Source of the DNA: Legionella gresilensis
Lineage (GTDB): Bacteria > Pseudomonadota > Gammaproteobacteria > Legionellales > Legionellaceae
Direction: 5' to 3'
NCBI RefSeq assembly: GCF_900639865.1
Contig: NZ_CAAAHX010000012.1
Location: 1 to 64,000 of the forward strand
DNA: 64,000 bases
Position numbers and translations under genes: made by a program. The notes under the pieces are model-generated. The model saw only the letters and a program-made list of their open reading frames with translations. It had not been told where the DNA came from and made no database searches. Positions within the stretch are counted from its first letter, which is position 1. Every line of letters starts with the position of its first letter. Shown in pieces: positions 40,033 through 49,221 of the stretch.

Positions 40033-40923
40033 ATGATTGATTTTGATGCTTTAAAAGTTTTTGTCACGGTGATTGAAAAAGGTGGTTTTCATGCTGCAGC
40101 GCAGGCCATGTTTAAATCGCAGCCAGCGATTACAAATGCAATTAAAAAATTAGAAGAGCAAATAGATATTATTCTTTTTGATCGAAATTACTATCGACCA
40201 AAGTTAACCAGCCAAGGTGAGAAATTATATCAACGTGCTAAAACGTTGATTACGCATTGGGAACATCTTAATCAATTTGTAGAGTTACTACAGGAGGATA
40301 TGGAAACGGATATCACCATAGCAATTGATGTCTTCTTTCCCTTAACCAAATTAGAAAATTTATTTCGTCAATGGATTGCACGATTTCCGCAAACCCATTT
40401 TCATTTTCTTTCTGAGTCTCTTGGTGGGGCGTGTGAACGTTTATTACAAGGCCAGGCTGATTTAATCATTAGTGAAAATTTAATCTCTAAACAAGCTGTT
40501 GAAGTTATACCGCTTGCTATAGTATTAATGCCTGCTGTTGCAACGCCACAATTTATTGAACAATATAAAGAAGAGTTAAGTAACTTAGACACGCTTAAAG
40601 ATTGCATGCAAGTTATTTTAAAAGACTCATCTAAAACTAACTTTTCATTTGGTGTCATTGAGCAATGTAAACACTGGACGGTAAGTGATGTAATGGCAAA
40701 AAAAGAAATTATTTTAGCTGGTTTAGGGTGGGGGCGTTTACCTAAGCATCTTATTAATAATGAATTAAATCATGGTCGTTTAAAAATTTTATCAGGCCAC
40801 CATCTTGACGAACGTTTGGTACCCTTGGAGGCAATTCGCTTACAAAAGCCTGCTCATGGGCTGATAGCAAAGCAATTATGGTCAGATTTATTAGATTTAA
40901 AAAGTAATAATGTTATTCCCTAA
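40033..40923 (+). CDS. LysR family transcriptional regulator, divergent from the pvc operon
   Basis: A 296-residue LysR regulator. The N-terminal winged helix-turn-helix is clear (FDALKVFVTVIEKGGFHAAAQAMFKSQPAITNAIKKLEEQI), followed by a hinge and a periplasmic-binding-protein-like effector domain. Divergent placement next to pvcA suggests it controls the isonitrile operon, as the LysR protein PtxR does for pvc genes in Pseudomonas aeruginosa; direct regulation here is inferred. ATG 40033 has no ribosome site but is the only start that keeps the full DNA-binding domain. Confidence 0.93.
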   Translation: MIDFDALKVFVTVIEKGGFHAAAQAMFKSQPAITNAIKKLEEQIDIILFDRNYYRPKLTSQGEKLYQRAKTLITHWEHLNQFVELLQEDMETDITIAIDVFFPLTKLENLFRQWIARFPQTHFHFLSESLGGACERLLQGQADLIISENLISKQAVEVIPLAIVLMPAVATPQFIEQYKEELSNLDTLKDCMQVILKDSSKTNFSFGVIEQCKHWTVSDVMAKKEIILAGLGWGRLPKHLINNELNHGRLKILSGHHLDERLVPLEAIRLQKPAHGLIAKQLWSDLLDLKSNNVIP

Positions 40924-40957
40924 AATGCACAGGATTAGCAAGGAATAGTCCAAAACA

Positions 40958-40992
40958 GACGCCCTTAATGTAAAAAGATTTAATAGGGCGTT
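40958..40992 (+). terminator. Possible terminator after the LysR gene
   Basis: GACGCCCT (40958-40965) pairs with AGGGCGTT (40985-40992) around a 19-nt loop, 35 bp after the stop. The loop is long and the T-tract weak. Confidence 0.4.
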
Positions 40993-41149
40993 ATTGCCAA
41001 GACTTAGACAGAGTGCAAATGATTAAGGCGAAGGAATATAAATAATATTGTATTAAATTCCAAGGAACTAGCAACAATTTATAAAGCATAGTAAGGTACT
41101 ATATAAGTGCAATTCTATTCTCATTGCTAATATAAAGGAGCTTAAGTCT

Positions 41150-41491
41150 ATGTCAACGAAATTTAATGATATCACCAAAGGGATTAATACACAGCTTGCT
41201 AAAATGCAGAAAGAAATGCCAGATGTCATGGCTAGTTTTGCAGCATTAGGCCAAGCAGCAGGGAAAGAAGGCGCATTAAATAAAAAGACAAAAGAGCTTA
41301 TTGCTATGGCTTTGGCCGTTGCTAATCACTGTCCTGGTTGTATCGGATTTCATTCACAAAAACTAGTTAAATTACAAACCACTAAAGAAGAGTTAGTGGA
41401 AACACTAGCAATGGCGGTTTATATGGGTGGCGGGCCTTCTTTAATGTATGCTGCAGAAGCTTTAGAAGCTTTTGAAGAGTTTAATAATTAA
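41150..41491 (+). CDS. Carboxymuconolactone decarboxylase / AhpD-like family protein
   Basis: A 113-residue helical protein. The redox motif C61-P-G-C64 with His68 (CPGCIGFH) is that of AhpD-like alkylhydroperoxidases rather than of true carboxymuconolactone decarboxylases, so a thiol peroxidase or disulfide-related role is likely. NKKTKELIAMALAVANHC before the motif is the usual helix. AAAGGAG lies 9 nt before the ATG, a strong ribosome site. It is a single gene without partner reductase nearby. Confidence 0.9.
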   Translation: MSTKFNDITKGINTQLAKMQKEMPDVMASFAALGQAAGKEGALNKKTKELIAMALAVANHCPGCIGFHSQKLVKLQTTKEELVETLAMAVYMGGGPSLMYAAEALEAFEEFNN

Positions 41492-41522
41492 ATTTTATTT
41501 AAACTTATTACTTACAAATAGT

Positions 41523-41552
41523 ACAACTGTTATTATTAATAATAACAGTTGT
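41523..41552. terminator. Perfect 30-bp palindrome after the AhpD-like gene
   Basis: Positions 41523-41537 (ACAACTGTTATTATT) are the exact reverse complement of 41538-41552. The dyad has no spacer and starts 32 bp after the stop. It could be a terminator hairpin or a protein-binding site; no strong T-tract follows. Confidence 0.55.
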
Positions 41553-41682
41553 GAATAAATTCAATTGATTATCAATCCCAGCTTAATGATAAAAAATATA
41601 AATTTTTGATCTTAAATCTTTCATAATAATCCCTTAATGTTTTATTTGTATAATAAGTTACCTTTTTAATTGGTATTATCTT

Positions 41683-42456
41683 ATGAAAAATTCACTATTA
41701 GAAATATATAAAATTCAACTAGAAACTTATAAAGATAAAAGCACAACCATATCTGAGAAAAAACTAATAGAGTCTTTAATAGAAGAATTAAATAAAGTTA
41801 CAACGCTTAGCGAGGTCATTAAGTTATTTTCATCAGTTATACAAGAGCAGACGAGCTCCAAATCGGACCCTGGTTTCTTAGAAAATATTCTAGCTAGATT
41901 TAAAAAAAGACCAAAGTCGCCAGTAAAAACTGTCTATGATCAACTAAGTGAATGGAACAAGGAAGCTCGAGAAAGATTAGCAATGGTTAATGAAGTTAAA
42001 GATAATCTATTTAAAGTTAGTGAAAAAATAAAAGACATTAATAATTATAAAAAAATAGAGCCTTTAATCAATCTATTAAAAGAATTATTTAAAAATGAAG
42101 ATCTATTACTGCTTAATACTAGGGGAAAAAGTTTATTAGCATATTTAAAATCTGCAAATTTACAGGCAGTCTTAGAATATTTAGCTAATTTACCAAGTAC
42201 TCCACCAGCTGTATCTTTCTCTCAACCCTTAAGTATGTTTAGTTCCTCTTCCCTTAGAGGAAGTTTTGACGCGCAACCGATTGTCGATGATATCCATAAA
42301 GACTGTAAACTGCTTATAGGTCAGATGGCCAAAGCATATAGTGATTCATGTGATTCATACTGGGAGGATAGTAATAGTTTATTGCAAACTGCAGTACCAA
42401 TTTACACAGATATTAAAGAATTTTTAAAAAATGATCTAGTAGTTGAGTATAACTAA
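41683..42456 (+). CDS. Hypothetical helical protein
   Basis: A 257-residue protein I do not recognise. It is rich in Lys, Glu, Leu and Ser, has no signal peptide or transmembrane segment, and is predicted by eye to be mainly helical, with coiled-coil character around residues 90-125 (WNKEARERLAMVNEVKDNLFKVSEKIKDI). A Ser/Pro-rich linker (LPSTPPAVSFSQPLSMFSSSSLRG) separates a last helical part. High AT content and orphan status are compatible with a secreted effector, but there is no direct evidence. A terminator hairpin follows. Confidence 0.6.
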   Translation: MKNSLLEIYKIQLETYKDKSTTISEKKLIESLIEELNKVTTLSEVIKLFSSVIQEQTSSKSDPGFLENILARFKKRPKSPVKTVYDQLSEWNKEARERLAMVNEVKDNLFKVSEKIKDINNYKKIEPLINLLKELFKNEDLLLLNTRGKSLLAYLKSANLQAVLEYLANLPSTPPAVSFSQPLSMFSSSSLRGSFDAQPIVDDIHKDCKLLIGQMAKAYSDSCDSYWEDSNSLLQTAVPIYTDIKEFLKNDLVVEYN

Positions 42457-42529
42457 AGAATTGGGGGTTTATAGGATTACCAATTTTTACTTAATGTCCA
42501 AAATACTTACAAGTACAATTTTTAAAATT

Positions 42530-42556
42530 AAATAACCCTTTATAATAGGGTTATTT
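42530..42556. terminator. Bidirectional terminator
   Basis: AAATAACCCT (42530-42539) pairs with AGGGTTATTT (42547-42556), followed by T residues. It lies between two convergent genes and overlaps the last codons of the minus-strand one. Confidence 0.75.
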
Positions 42557-43036
42557 TTTATCCAAGAGTGCAGTTTCTGAATGCTGCATCGCTGGGTTTT
42601 GATTGTTAAAGCCCAAACTTGGTGCTGTTTGTTTTTGGCAAGGATATTTCTGTATAACACCTAGCCAGGCGATCTGCGATACTGTCATTTTATTTTTATC
42701 GCTTTGTTGGCTTGAAAGGCTATTATAAGTTTGAACAATAATGTCATGTAATGCTTCTGCAGTTAAATTTGTGCCAGTAGGTAGGCAGAAGAAAGGTCTT
42801 CCTTGATTTCTGGCTAATTCATTTCCTTGCGCAAGTGTTTCGGCAATGCTTTCATCAGCTAAGACTAATATATTTCTAGCTGAGCGTGCCCAAGCTTGAG
42901 CTTGTGGATCAGCTTTCATTTGCATTTTAGGAATATTATTAAAAATATTCATATAATGATTAATTGTATCGGCAGCAGTATAAAAAGATATTCCTAAAAA
43001 AAAGAAGCTAATTAGAAAGCGCATAAGTATCCTCAT
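42551..43036 (-). CDS. Exported Rap1a/Tai-like small protein
   Basis: A 161-residue protein with an N-terminal signal peptide (MRILMRFLISFFFLGISFYTAA). The mature part contains CLPTGTNLTAEALHDIIVQTYNS and ends with KYPCQ, a Cys-to-Cys spacing and helix pattern similar to the Rap1a/Tai (T6SS amidase immunity-like) fold, in which a disulfide joins FCxP... and ...PC. I hold this family call as tentative. No effector partner is seen adjacent. A terminator hairpin overlaps its 3' end. Confidence 0.6.
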   Translation of the reverse strand: MRILMRFLISFFFLGISFYTAADTINHYMNIFNNIPKMQMKADPQAQAWARSARNILVLADESIAETLAQGNELARNQGRPFFCLPTGTNLTAEALHDIIVQTYNSLSSQQSDKNKMTVSQIAWLGVIQKYPCQKQTAPSLGFNNQNPAMQHSETALLDKK

Positions 43037-43049
43037 AAGCTTTATTAAT

Positions 43050-43080
43050 AATTGTTAATTTTTAGGGTAATATAACAATT
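43050..43080 (-). terminator. Possible terminator of the FAD monooxygenase gene
   Basis: AATTGTTA (43050-43057) pairs with TAACAATT (43073-43080). It lies 92 bp after the monooxygenase stop on the minus strand; the stem is short and AT-rich. Confidence 0.3.
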
Positions 43081-43171
43081 AGTAGGCTTAAAGCAATTCT
43101 AATAGAGTAACACATTATTATCTATACTACTTGCTTTCAAAGACACGACTAAATTTAACAGGTAACTATAC

Positions 43172-44785
43172 TTATATCGCTTCGTCTGGATTTAAATTAA
43201 AAATATTTTCTAGCCACTCTTCGAGATGCTCGAGATTAAAAGGAGACTCTATATATCCTATATATTTATCTGGACGAACAACCATGGTGACAGAATTTTT
43301 TATGTTGAATCGATTTTGAATAATATAATTTTCATCTAACCAAACTGAAGAAAGTTGTGAACTGATATTTAAAGAATCTAATAAGACTAAATGAATATGC
43401 AAAACGAGTTGATATTTTTGGGTCAAATCTATTAACTTTTCTTCAACTTCTTTATTAAAATCTTTTCGTTGTAAGAAAATAAATACATTATGTAAAGTTC
43501 CTAGACAAATTGTTTCTAGGAGTTTGGAAGTTCGCTGGCTTAGAGATTTTAAAGTTATAGCTGGAATAAATTCGCCAATATGAAAGCGAGTTTTTTGACC
43601 TTTAACACTTACTATAGGACTTTTGGCATAGGAAATATTAAGCTCAGCTAAATCTTTGACAACAGGCGTCATTAAAAAATCATGCGCAGTAAATTTAATC
43701 ATAATTTTATTACGTAAATTTATTAATGGCTTGCTTTTAAGTGAAATCATTTTTGTCATTAAATCTGTCTTTTTTAAGATAGCTCTAGCAATAGGATGAC
43801 GTTCTATTTGATAGCTATCTAGTAAAACCTCTTTAGCGTAGCCTTTGAGTACGAGACTTAATTTCCAGACCAGATTATAAACATCTTGAATACCCGTATT
43901 AAGCCCTTGCCCACCCATTGGGCTATGAATGTGAGCTGCATCCCCACAAAAGAAGACATGACCATACCGATAATTATCAACTTGGCGATGGTGAATGGAA
44001 AAATCTGCTAGCCAGATTGGATCATAAAGCTTGGCTTTATCTGAGCTTCGTTCATTAAAAAGGGTAATAATATCGTTTAAAGTAGGCTGTGTTTGTTTAG
44101 TAGCGGGTTTAGTCATAATAAGACGATAACGCTTATCCCCCATAGGAAGACAAATAAGAGGGCCATTAAGGCTTGTGTAAATCACTAATTTATCTTCAGG
44201 CAATTCTCCTTGAATATATAAGTCAGCAAGCCACCATTGTTGCTTATATTCTGCGCCTAAAAATTTGGCATTACACAAATGGCGTAGTGTACTATGTGCT
44301 CCATCACAGGCAATAATCCACTTGGTTGCGATTTCTTCGATTTGGCCATTTGCTTTTTTAACTAAAGCAGTAACTGGATCACCTTCCTGAAAAGAAATTA
44401 ATTCTGTTTGCCACTCAAGAGAAATATCTTTTGCGCATAAGCCTTGATAGAGAATAGCTTCAGTTTTATTTTGTGGTAAATCAATTAAAAAATTATAATT
44501 ACTTCCTATTTTTTCAAAATTAATTTCAGACAGTAAGCCACTATCTGATTTTAATAGCACACCATAAACTTTATGGCCTTCGGCAAGTACATCATTTAAA
44601 AAAGAAGTATCTTCGAAAGTTTCTAAAGTACGAATATGAATAGCTAGTGCCTTTGATTTATCACTTAATGCTGATTTCTTATCAATAATACGGCAGCTTA
44701 CCCCGTGTCGGAACAGTTCGTTAGCACAGAATAAGCCAACCGGTCCGGCTCCTACTACAAGTGCATCTATTATTTGTTCAGCCAT
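43172..44785 (-). CDS. FAD-dependent aromatic monooxygenase (PheA/TfdB/UbiH-like)
   Basis: A 537-residue flavoprotein hydroxylase. The dinucleotide loop VVGAGPVGLFCANEL is at residues 10-24, the DG-type motif in IIACDGAHSTLRHLC, and the GD motif in FFCGDAAHIHSPMGGQGLNTGIQD. The C-terminal 150 residues form the thioredoxin-like domain found in phenol-hydroxylase and polyketide-tailoring enzymes (RPDKYIGYI near the end). The substrate is likely an aromatic ring or polyketide; context gives no further clue. It is a single gene with an AT-rich promoter region to its right. Confidence 0.9.
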   Translation of the reverse strand: MAEQIIDALVVGAGPVGLFCANELFRHGVSCRIIDKKSALSDKSKALAIHIRTLETFEDTSFLNDVLAEGHKVYGVLLKSDSGLLSEINFEKIGSNYNFLIDLPQNKTEAILYQGLCAKDISLEWQTELISFQEGDPVTALVKKANGQIEEIATKWIIACDGAHSTLRHLCNAKFLGAEYKQQWWLADLYIQGELPEDKLVIYTSLNGPLICLPMGDKRYRLIMTKPATKQTQPTLNDIITLFNERSSDKAKLYDPIWLADFSIHHRQVDNYRYGHVFFCGDAAHIHSPMGGQGLNTGIQDVYNLVWKLSLVLKGYAKEVLLDSYQIERHPIARAILKKTDLMTKMISLKSKPLINLRNKIMIKFTAHDFLMTPVVKDLAELNISYAKSPIVSVKGQKTRFHIGEFIPAITLKSLSQRTSKLLETICLGTLHNVFIFLQRKDFNKEVEEKLIDLTQKYQLVLHIHLVLLDSLNISSQLSSVWLDENYIIQNRFNIKNSVTMVVRPDKYIGYIESPFNLEHLEEWLENIFNLNPDEAI

Positions 44786-44851
44786 ACGAGATCCTTAGCG
44801 AGTCACGATTGAGCTTACTTAATACTTTTTATAGCGCTATACCTATATACC

Positions 44852-45169
44852 TTATACACCTGTGCTAGGCTCAGCTGATGGAGCGATGGGTAAATAATTA
44901 AAGCGTTCCTCAGTTGGTAGGGAGCCGCATTCATCATAGGTGTTATCTAAACAAAGGAAAAAGCAGGTTGCACCTGATTCCCGTGCATTACGAACCGCTT
45001 CATCCACAGTAGAAAAGCTAGCGAGGTCTTCCCCTGCATGAATATAGTCAGCTCTTTTAAAGGTAATTAATTCTACCAAATATTGATTTAAATCTGCTCG
45101 TGAGTAAATGAGCCCAACAGGTTCTTCTGTTGAAAGCTCAAGAATCTTTGATCGCGATATATGCTCCAT
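44852..45169 (-). CDS. Small conserved protein, possibly DUF6482-like
   Basis: A 105-residue cytoplasmic protein. The order YLVELITFKRADYIHAGEDLASFSTVDEAVRNARESGATCFFLCLDNTYDECGS resembles the short DUF6482 pattern (a beta-hairpin, a helix and a YDE motif); this match is from memory. The last 15 residues are Pro/Ser/Ala-rich and disordered. No function can be assigned. It stands alone between the monooxygenase gene and radC. Confidence 0.6.
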   Translation of the reverse strand: MEHISRSKILELSTEEPVGLIYSRADLNQYLVELITFKRADYIHAGEDLASFSTVDEAVRNARESGATCFFLCLDNTYDECGSLPTEERFNYLPIAPSAEPSTGV

Positions 45170-45302
45170 GATCCATTGCCTTAAAACTTAGCTCTTTTAA
45201 GTATAGCTAAAATTCTTAAAATTTGAGCTTTATTTGGGCAGTTATATAAAAATACTAAGCACTCGCATAGAAAGCGTTTAAATTTTGCTAGGATTAGAGT
45301 TA

Positions 45303-45980
45303 TTAATGACAAATCCATTTAACTTGATTAAGTATGGAAAATACTTCATTGTCTCCAATTACTAAATGATCAAGTAATTGCACGTCAATTAAGTCTAAAG
45401 CACGTTGAATTTTTTTTGTTATTGTAAAATCGTGTGGACTTGCCTCTGATAATCCTGATGGATGATTATGGGCAAGGATGAGGGCTGCTGCGTTTAAATT
45501 TAGAATACGTACAATTAAAGGCCTTATATAAATATAGGCTGTATTAATTGTACCCTGAAAAAGTTCTTCGTAGTGGATAATCCGATGCTGATTATCCAAA
45601 AAAAGCGCTGAAAAAGTCTCATTATGTTTATCTCTTAATTGTCGTTTAAGGAAAGTAGAAGTTTCTTGACTATTAGTAAGTTTTATTGTTTTTTTAAGCG
45701 AGATGAAGTCACTGCGCCGGCATATTTCTTTACTGGCTTGTAATTGCAAGTAGCGTACTAATCCCAGACCGGTTACCTGGTTGAAGTGATTAAAGTCGGC
45801 ATTAAGAATTGCCCGTAAATCACCAAAGCGTTTTAATAATTCAAAGGCGAGATCTAGGCAAGATTTTTTATTATTGCCTGAACTAATAAAAAGAGCTAAT
45901 AGTTCAAGATCGGATAAATGATGAGCACCTTGTATCATTAATTTTTCACACAGGCGCAAAGAGTTGGTTGGTAAATTCAT
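45303..45980 (-). CDS. radC: RadC family JAB-domain protein
   Basis: A 225-residue protein. The N-terminal third is a helix-hairpin-helix-like region (LVRYLQLQASKEICRR) and the C-terminal two thirds is the MPN/JAB domain with the metal motif in LAHNHPSGLSEASPHDFTITKKI and an upstream EELFQGTI. It was named for DNA repair but its true role is unclear. It is divergent from coaBC, the arrangement found in many gammaproteobacteria, and shares the intergenic promoter region 45981-46045 with it. Confidence 0.93.
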   Translation of the reverse strand: MNLPTNSLRLCEKLMIQGAHHLSDLELLALFISSGNNKKSCLDLAFELLKRFGDLRAILNADFNHFNQVTGLGLVRYLQLQASKEICRRSDFISLKKTIKLTNSQETSTFLKRQLRDKHNETFSALFLDNQHRIIHYEELFQGTINTAYIYIRPLIVRILNLNAAALILAHNHPSGLSEASPHDFTITKKIQRALDLIDVQLLDHLVIGDNEVFSILNQVKWICH

Positions 45981-46045
45981 GCTAGTTATTCCTTTATAGC
46001 GAGGTTTGTGTTTTGATCCACGATATTCTTATTTAGAATGAGCTA

Positions 46046-47254
46046 ATGATGCAAGATTTTATTAATAAAAAGATCTTATTGGGTATTTGTGGTGGCGTTG
46101 CTGCTTATAAAGCTGCTTACTTAGTAAGAGAGTTAACCAGATTAGGCGCCCAAGTTAGAGTAGTCATGACTGAGGCTGCTGAACAATTTATAACGCCTTT
46201 AACTTTACAAGCCTTAAGTGGAAATGACGTGCGTAATAAATTATTTGATTCTCAAGCTGAGCGAGCTATGGGACATATTGAATTAGCTCGTTGGGCTGAT
46301 TATTTAATTATTGCGCCAGCATCAGCAAATTGTCTGGCAAAATTGGCTCATGGATTTGCCGATGACTTATTATCAACTCTTTATCTTGTCATAGAAGCAC
46401 CAGTTCTAATTTGCCCTGCTATGAATCAAAGTATGTGGAAGCATCAAGCCACACAAAACAATGTAGCAATATTAAAAACACGAGGTGTTTTATTCTGTGG
46501 TCCTGAAGAGGGAGGGCAAGCCTGTGGAGAATATGGCTTTGGTCGCTTAAGTGAAATAAATAACATTATTAATTCGCTGCGATTATATTCGGTTAAAGGA
46601 CTATTAGAGGGACAAAACGTTTTAATTACAGCAGGCCCTACCCGCGAACCGCTTGACCCAGTGCGTTACTTTTCTAACTATAGTTCTGGGAAGATGGGTT
46701 ATGCCTTAGCTCAGGCAGCCTCCCTTGCAGGTGCTAATGTCACTTTAATAAGTGGGCCAACTGCTTTGCCGGCGCCACCTGATGTAAAAATTTATCAAGT
46801 TGTTACAGCCAAACAAATGTATGATGAAGTCATGAAGCATTTACAAGAAAAAAGTATTTTTATAAGTTGTGCTGCTGTTGCTGATTATGCTCCTACCACC
46901 CAGGCTAACAAGAAAATAAAGAAACAAGTGGAAGAAAATTTAATCCTTGAATTATCGCTTAATCCTGATATTTTGCTTGCTGTAGCTCAAACTAAAAAGG
47001 CTTCTTATATTGTTGGCTTTGCAGCTGAAACAGAAAATATCCTTGAATATGCTAAACAAAAATTGCAGAAAAAACAGCTAGATATGATCATTGCGAATCA
47101 AGTTGGTGAAGGCCTTGCTTTTGATAGTGATAATAATGCAGTTACCGTAATTACAACTAATAAACAACTTGAATTACCAATCACAAATAAAATTTGTTTA
47201 GCTGGGCAAATTATTGAAATTCTTGCGATAACTATTCAAAATGACGCTGTTTAA
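46046..47254 (+). CDS. coaBC: Bifunctional phosphopantothenoylcysteine decarboxylase / phosphopantothenate-cysteine ligase
   Basis: A 402-residue coenzyme A biosynthesis enzyme. Residues 1 to about 180 are the flavoprotein CoaC (LLGICGGVAAYKAAYLVRELTRLGA, ADYLIIAPASANCLAKLAHGFADDLLS, CPAMNQSMW with the conserved PAMN, and the lid cysteine in EGGQACGEYGFGR). Residues about 190 to 402 are CoaB (VLITAGPTREPLDPVRYFSNYSSGKMG, SCAAVADY, KKIKK and VGFAAET). The second Met (46049) is an equally possible start. dut follows 19 bp downstream and the genes are probably co-transcribed. Confidence 0.95.
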   Translation: MMQDFINKKILLGICGGVAAYKAAYLVRELTRLGAQVRVVMTEAAEQFITPLTLQALSGNDVRNKLFDSQAERAMGHIELARWADYLIIAPASANCLAKLAHGFADDLLSTLYLVIEAPVLICPAMNQSMWKHQATQNNVAILKTRGVLFCGPEEGGQACGEYGFGRLSEINNIINSLRLYSVKGLLEGQNVLITAGPTREPLDPVRYFSNYSSGKMGYALAQAASLAGANVTLISGPTALPAPPDVKIYQVVTAKQMYDEVMKHLQEKSIFISCAAVADYAPTTQANKKIKKQVEENLILELSLNPDILLAVAQTKKASYIVGFAAETENILEYAKQKLQKKQLDMIIANQVGEGLAFDSDNNAVTVITTNKQLELPITNKICLAGQIIEILAITIQNDAV

Positions 47255-47273
47255 TAATAAGGTATAAAAATTT

Positions 47274-47732
47274 ATGAAGCAGGCTATTGAATTAAAAATA
47301 CTAAATCCTCAGCTAGGAGAAAAATTTCCTCTACCTACTTACGCTACTGAAGGTTCAGCAGGACTTGATTTACGGGTTTGTATTGATGAATCACTGCAAA
47401 TTGCACCGCAAGAGACTGTTTTACTGCCTACAGGTTTAGCGATTTATATTGCAGATCCTAATTTAGCTGCAGTCATCCTGCCACGTTCTGGCTTAGGCCA
47501 TAAGCATGGGATTGTGTTAGGGAATTTAGTTGGGTTAATTGATTCTGACTATCAAGGTGAACTAAAAATTTCATGTTGGAATCGTAATCAAGAACATTTT
47601 ACTGTTCATCCTGGTGATCGGATTGCTCAATTAGTATTTCTGCCTATTGTTAGAGCTGAATTTAAAATGGTAGAAAATTTTAGCGCAACCGATAGAGGAG
47701 AAGGCGGCTTTGGTAGCTCAGGGAGAGCATAA
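47274..47732 (+). CDS. dut: dUTP diphosphatase
   Basis: A 152-residue trimeric dUTPase that removes dUTP and supplies dUMP. All five family motifs are present: [39 protein letters not shown] and the C-terminal [11 protein letters not shown] arm. Its stop codon overlaps the ATG of the next gene by one base (TAATG), implying coupled translation with algC. Part of the conserved coaBC-dut-algC run. Confidence 0.96.
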   Translation: MKQAIELKILNPQLGEKFPLPTYATEGSAGLDLRVCIDESLQIAPQETVLLPTGLAIYIADPNLAAVILPRSGLGHKHGIVLGNLVGLIDSDYQGELKISCWNRNQEHFTVHPGDRIAQLVFLPIVRAEFKMVENFSATDRGEGGFGSSGRA

Positions 47733-49120
47733 TGCAATATCAAATTAAAAAAGTAAATCGAGCTGTATTTCGCGCTTATGATATTCGTGGTGTTATTGAT
47801 GCTGATTTTGATGAACATGCATTTTACAGTATAGGTCGCGCTATTGCTTATCGTATGCATGAACTTAATCGACAAAAGATAGTTATTGCTCGCGATGGGC
47901 GTCTTACGAGTACCAGTTTAGCTACTGCTTTAAAGCAAGGTTTGCTTGACAGTGGCATTACCGTGGTTGATTTAGGTAAATCTTCTACACCTGTTATGTA
48001 TTTTGCGACTTATGAATGTGGTATAGATTCGGGCGTGATGGTTACAGGTAGTCATAATCCTGCCGATTATAACGGCATTAAAATTGTTTTAGCTGGTAAA
48101 ACATTAGTTCAAGCGGATATAGAGCTTCTTTATCAACTTATTTTAAAGTCTGATTTTATAGATGGTACAGGAAAATCAGAAACGTTAGATGTTCTACCTG
48201 CTTATAAGCAACGAGTAATTCGGGATTTAACTTTAAGACGGTCCTTAAAAGTTGTTGTAGACTGTGGTAATGGTATAGCTGGCGCTATTATTCCAGAAGT
48301 CATACAAAATTTAGGTTGTGAAGTCATTCCACTTTACTGTGAAGTAGATGGCCGTTTTCCTAATCATCATCCTGATCCTGCCGTTGAAGAGAATTTAATT
48401 GATTTAAAGAACGCTGTTGCTAAACACCAGGCTGATATTGGACTTGCGTTTGATGGGGATGCAGATAGGCTTGGTGTTGTCACTAATACAGGTAAAGTTA
48501 TCTGGCCTGATCGGTTAATGATGCTTTATGCTCGTCATTTACTCAAAAATAAACCTGGTGCTACGATTGTTTATGATGTTAAATGTTCCTCACATTTAGC
48601 CGCAGTGATTGAAGCAGCTGGCGGGCGTGCTCAAATGTGCCCGACTGGTCATTCAATCGTTAAAGATGTTATGAAAAGGACCGAAGCAGCTTTAGCTGGA
48701 GAAATGAGCGGTCATCTCTTTTTTAAAGATGGGTGGTATGGTTTTGATGATGCACTTTACAGTGCTTGTCGTTTATTAGAGATAATTAGCGAAAGCCTTT
48801 TATCTGTTGACGATCAATTTTTAATGATTCCTGATAGCGTTAATACCCCAGAGATTAAAATCATAATTGATGAGAATGATAAATTTAATTTTATGCAGCG
48901 ATTTAGTGAATTAGCAGAATTTAATATGGCTAAAATTATAAAGATTGATGGCATAAGAGTTGAATTTGAACATGGGTGGGGATTAATTCGAGCTTCTAAC
49001 ACTACACCTTGTTTAGTTGCTCGTTTCGAAGCGCAAGATAAACCAAGTTTAGATAGCATCCAACAATTATTTAAGCAGGAACTGTTAAGAATTGGAAAGG
49101 ATTTGGCTATTCCTTTTTAA
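47732..49120 (+). CDS. algC: Phosphomannomutase/phosphoglucomutase
   Basis: A 462-residue alpha-D-phosphohexomutase. It has the phosphoserine loop VTGSHNPADYNGIK, the magnesium loop FDGDADRLG, the sugar-specificity loop GEMSGHLFF and the phosphate-binding RASNTTPCLVARFEA. It interconverts the 1- and 6-phosphates of mannose or glucose and feeds LPS and polysaccharide precursors; glucose-1-phosphate would also link to alpha-glucan metabolism. It overlaps dut by one base and is followed by a strong hairpin. Confidence 0.94.
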   Translation: MQYQIKKVNRAVFRAYDIRGVIDADFDEHAFYSIGRAIAYRMHELNRQKIVIARDGRLTSTSLATALKQGLLDSGITVVDLGKSSTPVMYFATYECGIDSGVMVTGSHNPADYNGIKIVLAGKTLVQADIELLYQLILKSDFIDGTGKSETLDVLPAYKQRVIRDLTLRRSLKVVVDCGNGIAGAIIPEVIQNLGCEVIPLYCEVDGRFPNHHPDPAVEENLIDLKNAVAKHQADIGLAFDGDADRLGVVTNTGKVIWPDRLMMLYARHLLKNKPGATIVYDVKCSSHLAAVIEAAGGRAQMCPTGHSIVKDVMKRTEAALAGEMSGHLFFKDGWYGFDDALYSACRLLEIISESLLSVDDQFLMIPDSVNTPEIKIIIDENDKFNFMQRFSELAEFNMAKIIKIDGIRVEFEHGWGLIRASNTTPCLVARFEAQDKPSLDSIQQLFKQELLRIGKDLAIPF

Positions 49121-49188
49121 TGGGTTTAATAAGTATAACACCGGCCGCTAAGTTTTAGACAAGGCGCAAGTGGCATTATAGAACTGCT

Positions 49189-49221
49189 AATAAGCAAGCT
49201 TGGCAAAGAAGCTTGCTTATT
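49189..49221. terminator. Strong bidirectional terminator hairpin
   Basis: A perfect 13-bp stem (AATAAGCAAGCTT at 49189-49201 with AAGCTTGCTTATT at 49209-49221) and a 7-nt loop separate the convergent algC and TPR-like genes. Confidence 0.75.

Noticed and set aside
43131-43319. Short plus-strand frame near the FAD monooxygenase end
   Set aside because: Mostly antisense to the monooxygenase C-terminus with no ribosome site or recognisable features.
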